Below, one piece after another: positions 23,668-31,216 of a stretch of 64,000 bases of DNA (its first letter is position 1; every line of letters begins with the position of its first letter). Made by a program: the position numbers and the translations under genes. The stretch is from assembly GCA_050011315.1 (NCBI GenBank), contig JBEKJI010000002.1, positions 62,001 to 126,000 of the forward strand, in the 5' to 3' direction. A model generated the notes under the pieces. The model saw only the letters and a program-made list of their open reading frames with translations, did not search any database and was not told the origin of the DNA. The stretch is from Fen-549 sp050011315. GTDB taxonomy: Bacteria; Actinomycetota; Thermoleophilia; Gaiellales; Gaiellaceae.

Positions 23668-23746
23668 AGGTAGCAAGTAGCAGTAGGGTTGCCGCTAGGA
23701 GCCTCATCTCCGCGGCGCAGCCTCGGCCTTCCAGGATCCGGGCTAG

Positions 23747-23971
23747 CTAGAGAACCAGCGCCTCGGTCGGGAGGAGCTGATCCGACTCCAGCGGCTCGAA
23801 TCGAGCCCGGTACTCATCGAGCGAGGTGAAGGGACGCCATAGCGGACGATCCCACTCGCTTCCGTGGCACATGGGGCAAACCGGCGGCGGTGTGGTGAGG
23901 GCTATTCCGTAACCACATCCAGCGCAGATGTAGTCGACCTTGTGATCAGACACGGTGTCCACCAGCGGCAT
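23747..23971 (-). CDS. Small rubredoxin-like zinc-ribbon protein
   Basis: 74 residues from ATG 23971, with GGGAG 7 nt upstream. The core is ICAGCGYGIALTTPPPVCPMCHGSEW, a C-x2-C ... C-x2-C metal knuckle pair with YGI between, like rubredoxin-type or zinc-ribbon sensors. The C-terminal 35 residues are acidic (LDEYRARFEPLESDQLLPTEAL). The longer frame to 24064 lacks a ribosome binding site. Metal (Fe or Zn) and partner are unknown. Confidence 0.7.
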   Translation of the reverse strand: MPLVDTVSDHKVDYICAGCGYGIALTTPPPVCPMCHGSEWDRPLWRPFTSLDEYRARFEPLESDQLLPTEALVL

Positions 23972-24215
23972 TTGGGGGCTCCCTGACGACGTTAAGGTTT
24001 CTTTCAGGATTCTAGCTCGGAACCGACTCCGCGAATAGGAGAAAAACCCGCGTTTTGGTCGCATTTTCCGGGTAATTTGGTCGCTCGTACGGCTTATATA
24101 GCGAAAGCGCTATCAACTCCGGTCACGGTTCTCGTGGCCACACTGAGGCCGGGATGTGCCTGGTTTCGGGCATCCGGCTTGTACGTGGTCGAAACCGCCG
24201 GTTCCTACGCTGCCG

Positions 24216-24890
24216 TCACACAGTCCACATGCCGACAGGCCAGTCGCCGTCGAAGAGCAGTCGCTCCGGCTCAACAGCGATCGCTCGAAGACACCAGCGC
24301 TGCGACTTCATCATGAGCTGGATGTTCGCCACGACTCTCGTACTGATCGAAGCGGGCACGAAGGTTAGCCGGGCGGGACCGCCTTTCAACAGCGCTTCCC
24401 AATCCTCCTCGAAGTGCTGGAAGAGATCGAGCGAGCGCCATGTGCCGTTCGTGAAGAGCGGTGTGCAGTGCGCCTCGCTCTGCCAGACGCCCTCCGGCGC
24501 ACCGGCGACGACGTAGCAGCCCCGCACTCCCGGAAGCTGCCGGGCCGCGACCATCTTGTAGATGTCCCAGAGTGTCCAGTCGAGCGTCTTAAGGTCGCCG
24601 CACCACTTCAGCTCGCAGAGATAGTGGGGTGACACCCCGGCCTCGTCGTGGACGATGATGTCGATGCCGCCGAGACGACCTCTCCAGCCAGGGAGCTTGA
24701 GCCTCTTCTCATACTGCGAGACCCGATCTCCTACCCTCTCTCGCAGGGCCTCCTGAAACGCGGGCTGGAGATGTTTCCGCTCGCCGATCCGGTCCAGGTC
24801 AAGCCCGAGCGAGAACTGAGCAAGCGCAGCACCGGCGCGCTCGCACGCGAACTCGATGAGCTGATCGCCGGCTATGTCAGCGCTAGTCAC
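24216..24890 (-). CDS. PD-(D/E)XK-like nuclease of unknown role
   Basis: 224 residues from GTG 24890, whose GTGA overlaps the stop of the HIRAN gene. Residues about 70-100 read GRLGGIDIIVHDEAGVSPHY followed by LCELKWC, which fits a restriction-endonuclease core (Asp77, Glu93, Lys95). A preceding helix has Glu38 in GERKH. The WDIYKMVAA and GCYVVAGAPEGVW stretches then resemble the later alpha/beta strands of such folds. No named family is recognised and a metal-dependent DNA cut is inference. It is coupled to the HIRAN gene, with the Abi-like gene upstream. Confidence 0.6.
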   Translation of the reverse strand: MTSADIAGDQLIEFACERAGAALAQFSLGLDLDRIGERKHLQPAFQEALRERVGDRVSQYEKRLKLPGWRGRLGGIDIIVHDEAGVSPHYLCELKWCGDLKTLDWTLWDIYKMVAARQLPGVRGCYVVAGAPEGVWQSEAHCTPLFTNGTWRSLDLFQHFEEDWEALLKGGPARLTFVPASISTRVVANIQLMMKSQRWCLRAIAVEPERLLFDGDWPVGMWTV

Positions 24891-25396
24891 GAAGTCTCGG
24901 CGAGATCGGCAATGATGCGCTCCGGGGTCGAGAGGCACAGCAGCACGCCGTAGGAAGGCTTCTCCTTCGTCCCTCCGATGAGGAAGGCCGGGCAGGCCGC
25001 GACGCTGCAATCATGAGCGCTCAGCGCCTCGAACACCGGCTGGTATTCGATCGCGTCGTCGCGGCTTAGATGGCCAACCTTGCCGCTTAGTTGGCCGACC
25101 TCGCCGACGCCTACCGCGTAGATGGCGATCGCATTGCAGTCGTATTTGTTATCAGGCTCGCAGATCAGCGCCGCTCGGAACCATCTCTCACCGCGATCCT
25201 CCTCGGCGGCCTTGCGAGCGTAGCCTGTCAGCTCGTCGAGGAATGGTTCGGGGCTTGTCGCAATGGCCGCGACGCATCGGAGAGCATCCTGGTAGTAACT
25301 CTCCCCGACAACCTCGACGAGGTCGCCAGCGTGGACGATCATGGCGTCGGTTTTGAACGTCTTTATGCCGCCGGAGCGGCGCGAGAGGAATCCCAT
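24887..25396 (-). CDS. HIRAN-domain protein
   Basis: 169 residues. The HIRAN pattern spans most of the protein: VEVVGESYYQDALRCVA, then RWFRAALICEPDNKYDCNAIAIYAVG, VGHLSRDDAIEYQPVFEAL, AFLIGG and YGVLLCL. HIRAN domains bind 3' ends of single-stranded DNA, for example in HLTF, and occur in prokaryotic proteins linked to DNA processing. TAGGCT lies 6 nt before ATG 25396, so the gene has its own leaderless-type promoter. It is coupled to the nuclease-like gene downstream, suggesting DNA-end recognition plus cleavage. Confidence 0.8.
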   Translation of the reverse strand: MGFLSRRSGGIKTFKTDAMIVHAGDLVEVVGESYYQDALRCVAAIATSPEPFLDELTGYARKAAEEDRGERWFRAALICEPDNKYDCNAIAIYAVGVGEVGQLSGKVGHLSRDDAIEYQPVFEALSAHDCSVAACPAFLIGGTKEKPSYGVLLCLSTPERIIADLAETS

Positions 25397-25402
25397 CGGT
25401 CT

Positions 25403-25408
25403 AGCCTA
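25403..25408 (-). promoter_or_regulatory. -10 box of a leaderless-type promoter (HIRAN gene)
   Basis: Minus-strand TAGGCT ends 6 nt before ATG 25396. Confidence 0.45.
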
Positions 25409-25442
25409 CGCCCGAATTCGCGGCCCTTCCAGCGCTGACCCG

Positions 25443-26357
25443 TCAGGTGAGCAGGGAGGCGAGGCATGCGATCGCCGCGGCCGACGTGTGGACGGCGAGT
25501 TCGGGAATACCGTCGGGGATATCGCTAATTTGGGCACCCTGACCGTGGCCGCCCCATTTGTTTCGGAGAAGCGAAGTCGCGAGAACTGAGTACTCGGTCG
25601 GCTTCTCGACGATGCCGTTATCGAGAAGCGTCTGCCATAGCGGACGCGCCGTTGCCTTTGCGGGCTTTGATATCCCACGATCATCGAGAACGACCTTCAT
25701 CGCGCTCTCGACCGCTTTACCCGCCTCTTCGATGGCGTCCTCGCGATCCTTCGCCGTTCCCGCGCGAAGGTGGCCGAGCGCCGCCTCGAACTCTTGTCGG
25801 CACCCCGCAAGGCGCGCGTCATCGAGCGCGTCGAGAGCCGGACGCACTACCTCGGTATATGTTCCCTCGTCGCCGTGCCATTGGGCGCGCCCGTTCTCGT
25901 CGAACTTATACGCGATCCGACGTGCGGCGAAAAGATCGTTTACGTAGTGAACGGGTTCTACGATAACGCCCACGGTCGGTACGCCGAAACCGTCCTCGAC
26001 GGGTATGTCGCCAAACATCTCAATCGCCTCTTCGAGATAGTCGAGGTACAGGGGAGCCGGAACATGAAACGGAGACAAGGCATTCGCTTCGTCATGCCCA
26101 CGTTGCTTGCCGCGCGGATCGGCTCGCAAGTCGCGGTAGAAGAGACCGAGGGCGTCTTCACCCCAGCGATCGCGGACATCGTGGCCGACATCGTTGATGA
26201 TCCCGTAGCCGTGCTTCTGGAAGAACCGGCGACGAACATCCTCCGGCTCGATGTTCCTCTCGACAAACCAGGATGCGATCGCATATCGGACACCGGACGG
26301 AATCTCTGGCCCTAGCGGTCGAGGCGGTGGACCGTGGCGCTCCGTGAACGAAGACAT
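25443..26357 (-). CDS. Abortive-infection-like protein with C-terminal HEPN-type motif
   Basis: 304 residues. The N-terminal half (residues about 22-130) resembles the AbiJ-type/STM4504-like accessory domain, with the conserved-looking RYAIASWFVERNIEPEDVRRRFF. The C-terminal 120 residues are helical and end with LLRNKWGGHGQG. This gives R265-x5-H271, the HEPN ribonuclease motif in the RN..GGHG form seen in Abi C-terminal domains. HEPN proteins often cleave RNA to stop phage growth. Family placement is from motif recognition only. It lies 46 nt upstream of the HIRAN gene on the same strand. Confidence 0.65.
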   Translation of the reverse strand: MSSFTERHGPPPRPLGPEIPSGVRYAIASWFVERNIEPEDVRRRFFQKHGYGIINDVGHDVRDRWGEDALGLFYRDLRADPRGKQRGHDEANALSPFHVPAPLYLDYLEEAIEMFGDIPVEDGFGVPTVGVIVEPVHYVNDLFAARRIAYKFDENGRAQWHGDEGTYTEVVRPALDALDDARLAGCRQEFEAALGHLRAGTAKDREDAIEEAGKAVESAMKVVLDDRGISKPAKATARPLWQTLLDNGIVEKPTEYSVLATSLLRNKWGGHGQGAQISDIPDGIPELAVHTSAAAIACLASLLT

Positions 26358-26652
26358 GAAGTGTAAGCCTACGACACTCGCTGGATCGACCGAGTCAGAC
26401 TGACGGCGAGCCTCCCTCAGACGCTTCCACGCAACCCCCGGAGGCGCGGCCGAACTTCGTGAGTGGCGGCTCGCCAGCCTTCACGCTACGCGACCGAAGG
26501 CCGCTCCGCTAGACGCTCTTTCGGACAAGGCTAGAAGGGACACAGCTCGGACGCTGAATCGCAGCCGGAGTGACTCGCAGGTTCGGCCCCGCCCAGGTTC
26601 CGAGGAAGCCTGGCGCCCTTTCCTCGTCCAGAAGGCCCGCTACCTTCCTATC

Positions 26653-27939
26653 GTGAACTCCGATCCCATCGATGACGCGTTTCGTGCGAGTCCTCTTCTC
26701 CAGGAACTTGCCGAGCTCGCTTCTTCTGACGACCTCACTTCTCTCGCGTCGGACGCGAAGAGACACCACTTCATCCCCCGTTTGCTTTTGGCCCGCTTTT
26801 CCAGTACCCGCAGTCCTGAACGCCTATTTCAGCTCGACGTTCACTCTGGTAGGCCTACACCGACGTCTACCGCAAACGCGGCTCTTCGTTGCCACTACTA
26901 CTCCTTCCTAGATAGCGACGGTGTCCGCGATAACCGCGTCGAAGCTCTGCTCTCGAGAGTCGAAAACCACTCAGCTCCTGCTCTACGCCGGCTTCTCGCG
27001 CAGCCTCTGTCCTTAGCTCCCGAAGACCGCGCGACCCTCTCTTTCTTCTTCGCTCTCCTCGGCGGTCGCACACCCGGGAGTTTCGATCAGACGATGCCCT
27101 TCTCAAACAGCGTCATGAAAACCCTATTCGCGTTTGAGTTCTCTAACTTCACGGAGTTCGCTCGCAGATACCGAACCGTCTACGGTGACGCCCCTGACGA
27201 CAAGATCGCTGAATACCGCGACGACATCCTCCTAGCCCTGAAGGAAAACCGCATCGAGCTCGCCGATCCTCGCGCCCACGCTTTCGGCCTTAACTTTCGC
27301 GCCGCGGGTGTGATAGCCCCCGCAGCTTACGCCATGCGCTGGTCTCTTCTGCAACGTCCAGGCGCGTTTATCACTTCCGACCGCGGTCTCGCGATGCACG
27401 ATCCGACCCCTCCTCTCCCGTGGACCTCACACGCCTGGCTCAGTTCACCGAACGTCGAAGTCACCATTCCCCTGTCCAGCGACATCTGCCTACGCGTTGA
27501 TTTTCCTGACCGTGGAACGGTTGTTCTGGAGGACGTCAACGAGAAGGACGCCGACACAATCAACCTTCGCACCTACGGCTGGGCCAAGGACTACATTTAT
27601 GGCCATTCGCAGGACTTGCTCGCCCGCGTACGTCGTCTCTCCAAGCAACGACCCGGCGACGTCGTTCGCCCTAAGCCACCGCAGCAAACGATTCTGCTCG
27701 ATCGAGACATCGACGATCCGTCACTCGCCCGCGAGCACAAACGTCGAGGTTGGCCCGAGTACATTCCCTCCGGCGGGATCCTCTTCGACTACGTCGTAAT
27801 TGGTCCCGACAGTAACCCCATCGAAGCTGCAGCGTTCGTCGACGCGAAGGTCAAAGAACGAGTCCGTAGACGCCTCGACCTTGCGGGTGACGAATCTCTC
27901 CCTGGTCACCTTTCGTTCGAACCCGGCGATATCGACTAA
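26653..27939 (+). CDS. DUF4238 protein
   Basis: 428 residues from GTG 26653. Near residue 36 lies the family hallmark KRHHFIPRLLLARFSSTRSP, an HHyvPr.yL..Fa-like start, followed by helical segments (LLSRVENHSAPALRRLLAQP, ALLGGRTPGSF) and a mixed C-terminus. Proteins of this family have no known function. Codon use differs from the flanks, with many CTT, TCT, CGT and CCT codons and lower GC, suggesting recent acquisition. It diverges from the Abi-like gene across a 295-nt gap (26358-26652) in which I see no gene. Confidence 0.65.
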   Translation: MNSDPIDDAFRASPLLQELAELASSDDLTSLASDAKRHHFIPRLLLARFSSTRSPERLFQLDVHSGRPTPTSTANAALRCHYYSFLDSDGVRDNRVEALLSRVENHSAPALRRLLAQPLSLAPEDRATLSFFFALLGGRTPGSFDQTMPFSNSVMKTLFAFEFSNFTEFARRYRTVYGDAPDDKIAEYRDDILLALKENRIELADPRAHAFGLNFRAAGVIAPAAYAMRWSLLQRPGAFITSDRGLAMHDPTPPLPWTSHAWLSSPNVEVTIPLSSDICLRVDFPDRGTVVLEDVNEKDADTINLRTYGWAKDYIYGHSQDLLARVRRLSKQRPGDVVRPKPPQQTILLDRDIDDPSLAREHKRRGWPEYIPSGGILFDYVVIGPDSNPIEAAAFVDAKVKERVRRRLDLAGDESLPGHLSFEPGDID

Positions 27940-28131
27940 CCCGACGATTAGCCGCAGAGCGGCGTCTCGAGCGCCCTTTCTAGGACCTTCTCGAGGCGCA
28001 CTTCAACTGGATCGTAGAACTCCCCCGACAGCACGAGCGCTGCGCGTACGGGCTTGCTTGGAACCTAAATGGAGCTGGACGCTTGCAGAATCGCTTGCAG
28101 TTAGCTCGTTGGCGATCTTGCCCCTAAAGCG

Positions 28132-28156
28132 AAAAGCCCCGACTAGCGGGGCTTTT
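28132..28156. terminator. Bidirectional-looking terminator
   Basis: Stem AAAAGCCCCG/CGGGGCTTTT with loop ACTAG. On the minus strand it follows tRNA-Gly directly and is succeeded by TTTTCGCTTT-type sequence. On the plus strand it is followed by CTTTT and could end the DUF4238 transcript. The rest of 27940-28131 shows nothing supported. Confidence 0.75.
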
Positions 28157-28161
28157 CTTTT

Positions 28162-28234
28162 AGCGGACGACGGGGATCGAACCCGCGACCCTCGGCTTGG
28201 GAAGCCGATGCTCTGCCAGCTGAGCTACGTCCGC
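28162..28234 (-). tRNA. tRNA-Gly (anticodon CCC)
   Basis: A cloverleaf on the minus strand: acceptor GCGGACG/CGTCCGC, D arm GCTC/GAGC, anticodon stem TCGGC/GCCGA with loop TTCCCAA (anticodon CCC), T arm GCGGG-TTCGATC-CCCGT. The discriminator is U, normal for bacterial Gly tRNA. No CCA is encoded. The accessory genes start on its 3' side, a usual integration side, but I found no obvious direct repeat of the tRNA end. Confidence 0.97.
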
Positions 28235-28313
28235 GCGCCGAAAACGATAGCGCACTCCCCCTCTCCGCCTATTGCTCTTGCCTCCGGGCTTCGGTTGTGT
28301 AATAAGTCCGCCA

Positions 28314-28748
28314 GTGTCTGTTTGCGCTCGTCTTCTGGTGATGCTCGTCCTCGCCATCGGCGCCGCCGCGACGGCCGTCGCAACCGCGCAGAACGGCGGC
28401 TCCCACAAGGCCGCGAACACCAAGCCGGCAAAGACGATGCCGAGTCCGCCGAAGACGCAGCCGGGGCCGCCGCCGGTTCGCCATCAGACCACGCCCGCGA
28501 CGCCGCGCCCGCTCGGCAACGTGCCCGCGATCAACGACGCACGCGACCGGCGCGAGCTCGACGCCTTCGTCGCGGCCCGTCCGGCTCTCGCGCCCTGGCG
28601 CGATCTGATCTGGTACTCGGCGCACTACAGCTACTCGAACGTGAGCGCCCGCGGCCTGGCCGGGATGCTCTGGTGCATCGACTTCCGCGTCGCCGCCTGC
28701 AGCCGCGCCGAAGACGCCAGAGCCGAGCAGCTGCTCGGCGGCGGCTGA
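28314..28748 (+). CDS. Secreted protein of unknown function
   Basis: 144 residues from GTG 28314. A signal peptide (VSVCARLLVMLVLAIGAAAT, cleavage near ATA) is followed by a Pro/Thr/Lys-rich linker (residues about 25-65). The C-terminal folded part is RRELDAFVAARPALAPWRDL, then IWYSAHYSYSNVSARGLAGM and LWCIDFRVAACSR. The two Cys may form a disulfide. No family is recognised. TAATAA lies 8 nt before the GTG, so a leaderless start is plausible; the longer frame from 28272 would weaken the signal peptide. Confidence 0.55.
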   Translation: MSVCARLLVMLVLAIGAAATAVATAQNGGSHKAANTKPAKTMPSPPKTQPGPPPVRHQTTPATPRPLGNVPAINDARDRRELDAFVAARPALAPWRDLIWYSAHYSYSNVSARGLAGMLWCIDFRVAACSRAEDARAEQLLGGG

Positions 28749-28754
28749 GAGAAG

Positions 28755-29657
28755 CTACGGAGACTGCTCGCCGGGTTGCGGCAGGCCCGCCACTTCGCTG
28801 ATCGCAGTCTCGGCCGGCTCGCCAAGCACGACCACCGCTCCGGCGATCAGGACCAGCGCTCCGCCCGCGGCGACAGCGAGCCCCAGCCGCTGACCCAGGA
28901 GTAGCCAGGCCAGAAGTGACGCCGAGACGGGCTCGATATAGGAGAGGAAGCCCATCGCCTGTGCCGTCACGTGGCGCAACAGGAGCAACCAGATCAGGCC
29001 CGACAGTGCCGTGAAGACAACACCGACGATCGCCAGGAAACCGAGCTCGCTCGGGGTCGGAAGGACGCGACCCGCGAAGGGCAGCACCGGCAGAAGCGCG
29101 ACCACGGCGAAGGCGTCAATCCAGAACGAGAGCCCGATCGGGTTGACGTCCCGCACGATGTGCTTCTGGATGATCACGAGAAAGGCGAGCAACAGGGCGC
29201 CGCTGACGCCGATCACGATCGCAAGCGGGCGTGCATGTGCGCTCTCGCCGCCTTCGAGCGCGATCAGAGCGAGCCCGGTGAGCGCGACCGGCAGAGCGAT
29301 CAAGACAACGCGGCTGAGGCGCTCAGGCAGGAAGAGCGGCGCGAGCAGGGCCAGAAAGATCGGCGAGGTGTAGGTCGCGAGAACGGCAACGGCGACGGAG
29401 GAGAGCTTCATCGCCTCGAAGGAGCAGAACCAGAGCAGAGCGAGACCGGGCCCGAGCAGGAGCGTCCAGCGGCCCGTCCGCCCGATACGAAGCAGCCTTG
29501 TCCTGCCGCTAACCGCGGCGCCCAGCCCGAGCGCGAGCGCGCTCAACGCGATCCGCCAGAAGACGATCGAGAGCGCCCCCAGGTGGAGGTGATCGGCGAT
29601 GATCCAGATAAAGCCCCACGAGCTGGCGAGGGCCGCGACTCCGAGGTTCCAGCGCAT
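28755..29657 (-). CDS. EamA-family (DMT superfamily) transporter
   Basis: 300 residues with ten predicted membrane helices in two EamA repeats (first about residues 5-140, second about 150-285, closing with FLSYIEPVSASLLAWLLLGQRLG). This is the RhaT/YdcZ-type drug/metabolite exporter layout in the inner membrane. The substrate cannot be predicted. TAGCAT lies 6 nt before ATG 29657. It lies 38 nt downstream of argS but appears to have its own promoter. Confidence 0.88.
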   Translation of the reverse strand: MRWNLGVAALASSWGFIWIIADHLHLGALSIVFWRIALSALALGLGAAVSGRTRLLRIGRTGRWTLLLGPGLALLWFCSFEAMKLSSVAVAVLATYTSPIFLALLAPLFLPERLSRVVLIALPVALTGLALIALEGGESAHARPLAIVIGVSGALLLAFLVIIQKHIVRDVNPIGLSFWIDAFAVVALLPVLPFAGRVLPTPSELGFLAIVGVVFTALSGLIWLLLLRHVTAQAMGFLSYIEPVSASLLAWLLLGQRLGLAVAAGGALVLIAGAVVVLGEPAETAISEVAGLPQPGEQSP

Positions 29658-29663
29658 GGCTCG

Positions 29664-29669
29664 ATGCTA
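29664..29669 (-). promoter_or_regulatory. -10 box of a leaderless-type promoter (EamA gene)
   Basis: Minus-strand TAGCAT ends 6 nt before ATG 29657. Confidence 0.45.
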
Positions 29670-29695
29670 GCTGGGTGCGGAAGAAGAATCGGCGC

Positions 29696-31216
29696 TTACA
29701 TCCGCTCCGGTGCCTCGACTCCGATCAGGTCGAGACAGCGTGCGATCGTCGAGCGGGTGGCCCGACAGAGGCCAAGCCGGAAGGCCTGAGCGCGCGAGCC
29801 GATCACGCGGCGATGGTGGTAGAAGCGGTGGAAGTCGTCGGCGAGGCGGATCGCGTAGGTCGGGATGGCTTGCGGCGCCCTCCGTGTGGTCGCCTCGGAG
29901 ACGAGACCGGGGAACTCAATCAGGCGCTTGAGTAGCCCCTTCTCCTCCTCCGACAGCTCCGAGGGCGGCTCGGCGCCGGCTTCGAGCTCGCCGGCCTTGG
30001 CGAGGATGCTCGAGATGCGAGCGTGGGCGTACTGGACGTAATAGACGGGGTTCTTCTGCGAGTGCTCGGCGGCCAGCTCGACATCGAGCTCGATCGTCTG
30101 GTCGGGGCCTCGGGAGACGAGGTACCAGCGCGCAGCATCGAGCCCGATCAGCTCGATCAGCTCGTCGAGCAGGACGACGTCGCCGCGGCGCTTGGACATT
30201 TTCTTGGTGCGCCCGCCCTCGAGAATGTGCACGAGCTGGTAGAGGATGACCTCGACCTTGTCGGGATCGTCACCGAGCAGCCGTGCCGCGACTCGAAACC
30301 ACTCACGAACGCCGTGGTGGTCGGCGCCGAGTACGTAGATCGCGCGCTCGAAGCCCCGCTCCAACTTGTCGGCCAGGTAGGCGAGATCAGCGGCCTCGTA
30401 GGTGGGAGTGCCACCTCGCTCGGGCGAGCGCACCAGCACTCTGTCCTTCTCGTCATCCAGAGCGGTCGAGCGGACGTAGAGCGCGCCGTCGGCGGTGTAG
30501 GTGTCGAGCTGCTCGAGCAGCGCCGGCAGGCGTTTCTCCATCTCGCTCTGTAAAGCCCAGTTGTCGATCTGAACGCGGAAGCGCTCGAGCGTCTGGCCGA
30601 TCGACTCGATCATCGAGCGAACCGGGTCGCCGCCGCCCGAAGCGATCTCGAAGACGTAGTCGCCGAGATAACCGCCTTCGGGCGGCTCCTCTCCACGCTG
30701 CCTGGCCTCGACCGAGGCACGGAAGAGATCGATCTGGGTGCCGAGGTCGTTGACGTAGTACTCGCGCTCGACCTCGTTGCCGGCGAAGGAGAGCAGGCGC
30801 GCCAGCGAGTCGCCGTAGGCGGCGTTACGTCCGGAGCCCACGGTCAGAGGGCCGGTCGGATTGGCCGAGACGAGCTCCACCTGGATCCGCTCGGGACGCT
30901 CGCTCGAGCCGGCGCCGAAGTCGCGCCCGCCGGCCAGCATCTCCGCCAGCGCCTCTCCGTACCAGCTCGGCTCGAGAAAGAGGTTCAGAAATCCGGGCCC
31001 GGCCACCTCGACCCGCTCGACTCCGCCGATGCGCTCGGCGACTTCCTTCAGCTCGGTCGCCAGCTCGCGGGGATTGCGGCGGCGTTCGGGCGCAAGTCGC
31101 AAAGCGACGTTGGTGGCGAAGTCACCGTGCTTGGGATCGCTCGGCCGTTCCAGTTCGACCGCAGCCCCGACCGCGCCGGCGAGCTCACCGGCCAGGCGCT
31201 CGAGTGCCAGACTCAT
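29696..31216 (-). CDS. argS: Arginyl-tRNA synthetase
   Basis: A class I synthetase charging tRNA-Arg. 506 residues, shorter than the usual 550-580. The N-terminal additional domain is seen (SDPKHGDFATNVALRLAPE), then the nucleotide-binding region ELVSANPTGPLTVGSGRNAA. Here the HIGH signature is replaced by TVGSG, with no second His. KMSKRRGDVVLLDELI follows near residue 343, and the C-terminal anticodon domain carries YYVQYAHARISSIL and RRAPQAIPTYAIRLADDFHRFYHHRRV. RBS GGGAGAGG precedes ATG 31216, which overlaps the channel gene's stop (ATGA). tRNA-Arg(CCG) is at 18189-18261. Confidence 0.94.
   Translation of the reverse strand: MSLALERLAGELAGAVGAAVELERPSDPKHGDFATNVALRLAPERRRNPRELATELKEVAERIGGVERVEVAGPGFLNLFLEPSWYGEALAEMLAGGRDFGAGSSERPERIQVELVSANPTGPLTVGSGRNAAYGDSLARLLSFAGNEVEREYYVNDLGTQIDLFRASVEARQRGEEPPEGGYLGDYVFEIASGGGDPVRSMIESIGQTLERFRVQIDNWALQSEMEKRLPALLEQLDTYTADGALYVRSTALDDEKDRVLVRSPERGGTPTYEAADLAYLADKLERGFERAIYVLGADHHGVREWFRVAARLLGDDPDKVEVILYQLVHILEGGRTKKMSKRRGDVVLLDELIELIGLDAARWYLVSRGPDQTIELDVELAAEHSQKNPVYYVQYAHARISSILAKAGELEAGAEPPSELSEEEKGLLKRLIEFPGLVSEATTRRAPQAIPTYAIRLADDFHRFYHHRRVIGSRAQAFRLGLCRATRSTIARCLDLIGVEAPERM

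Noticed and set aside
27800..28801. A 333-codon plus-strand frame across the tRNA-Gly
   Set aside because: It runs through the tRNA and the terminator and has no domain; the 28314 start on another frame is better supported.
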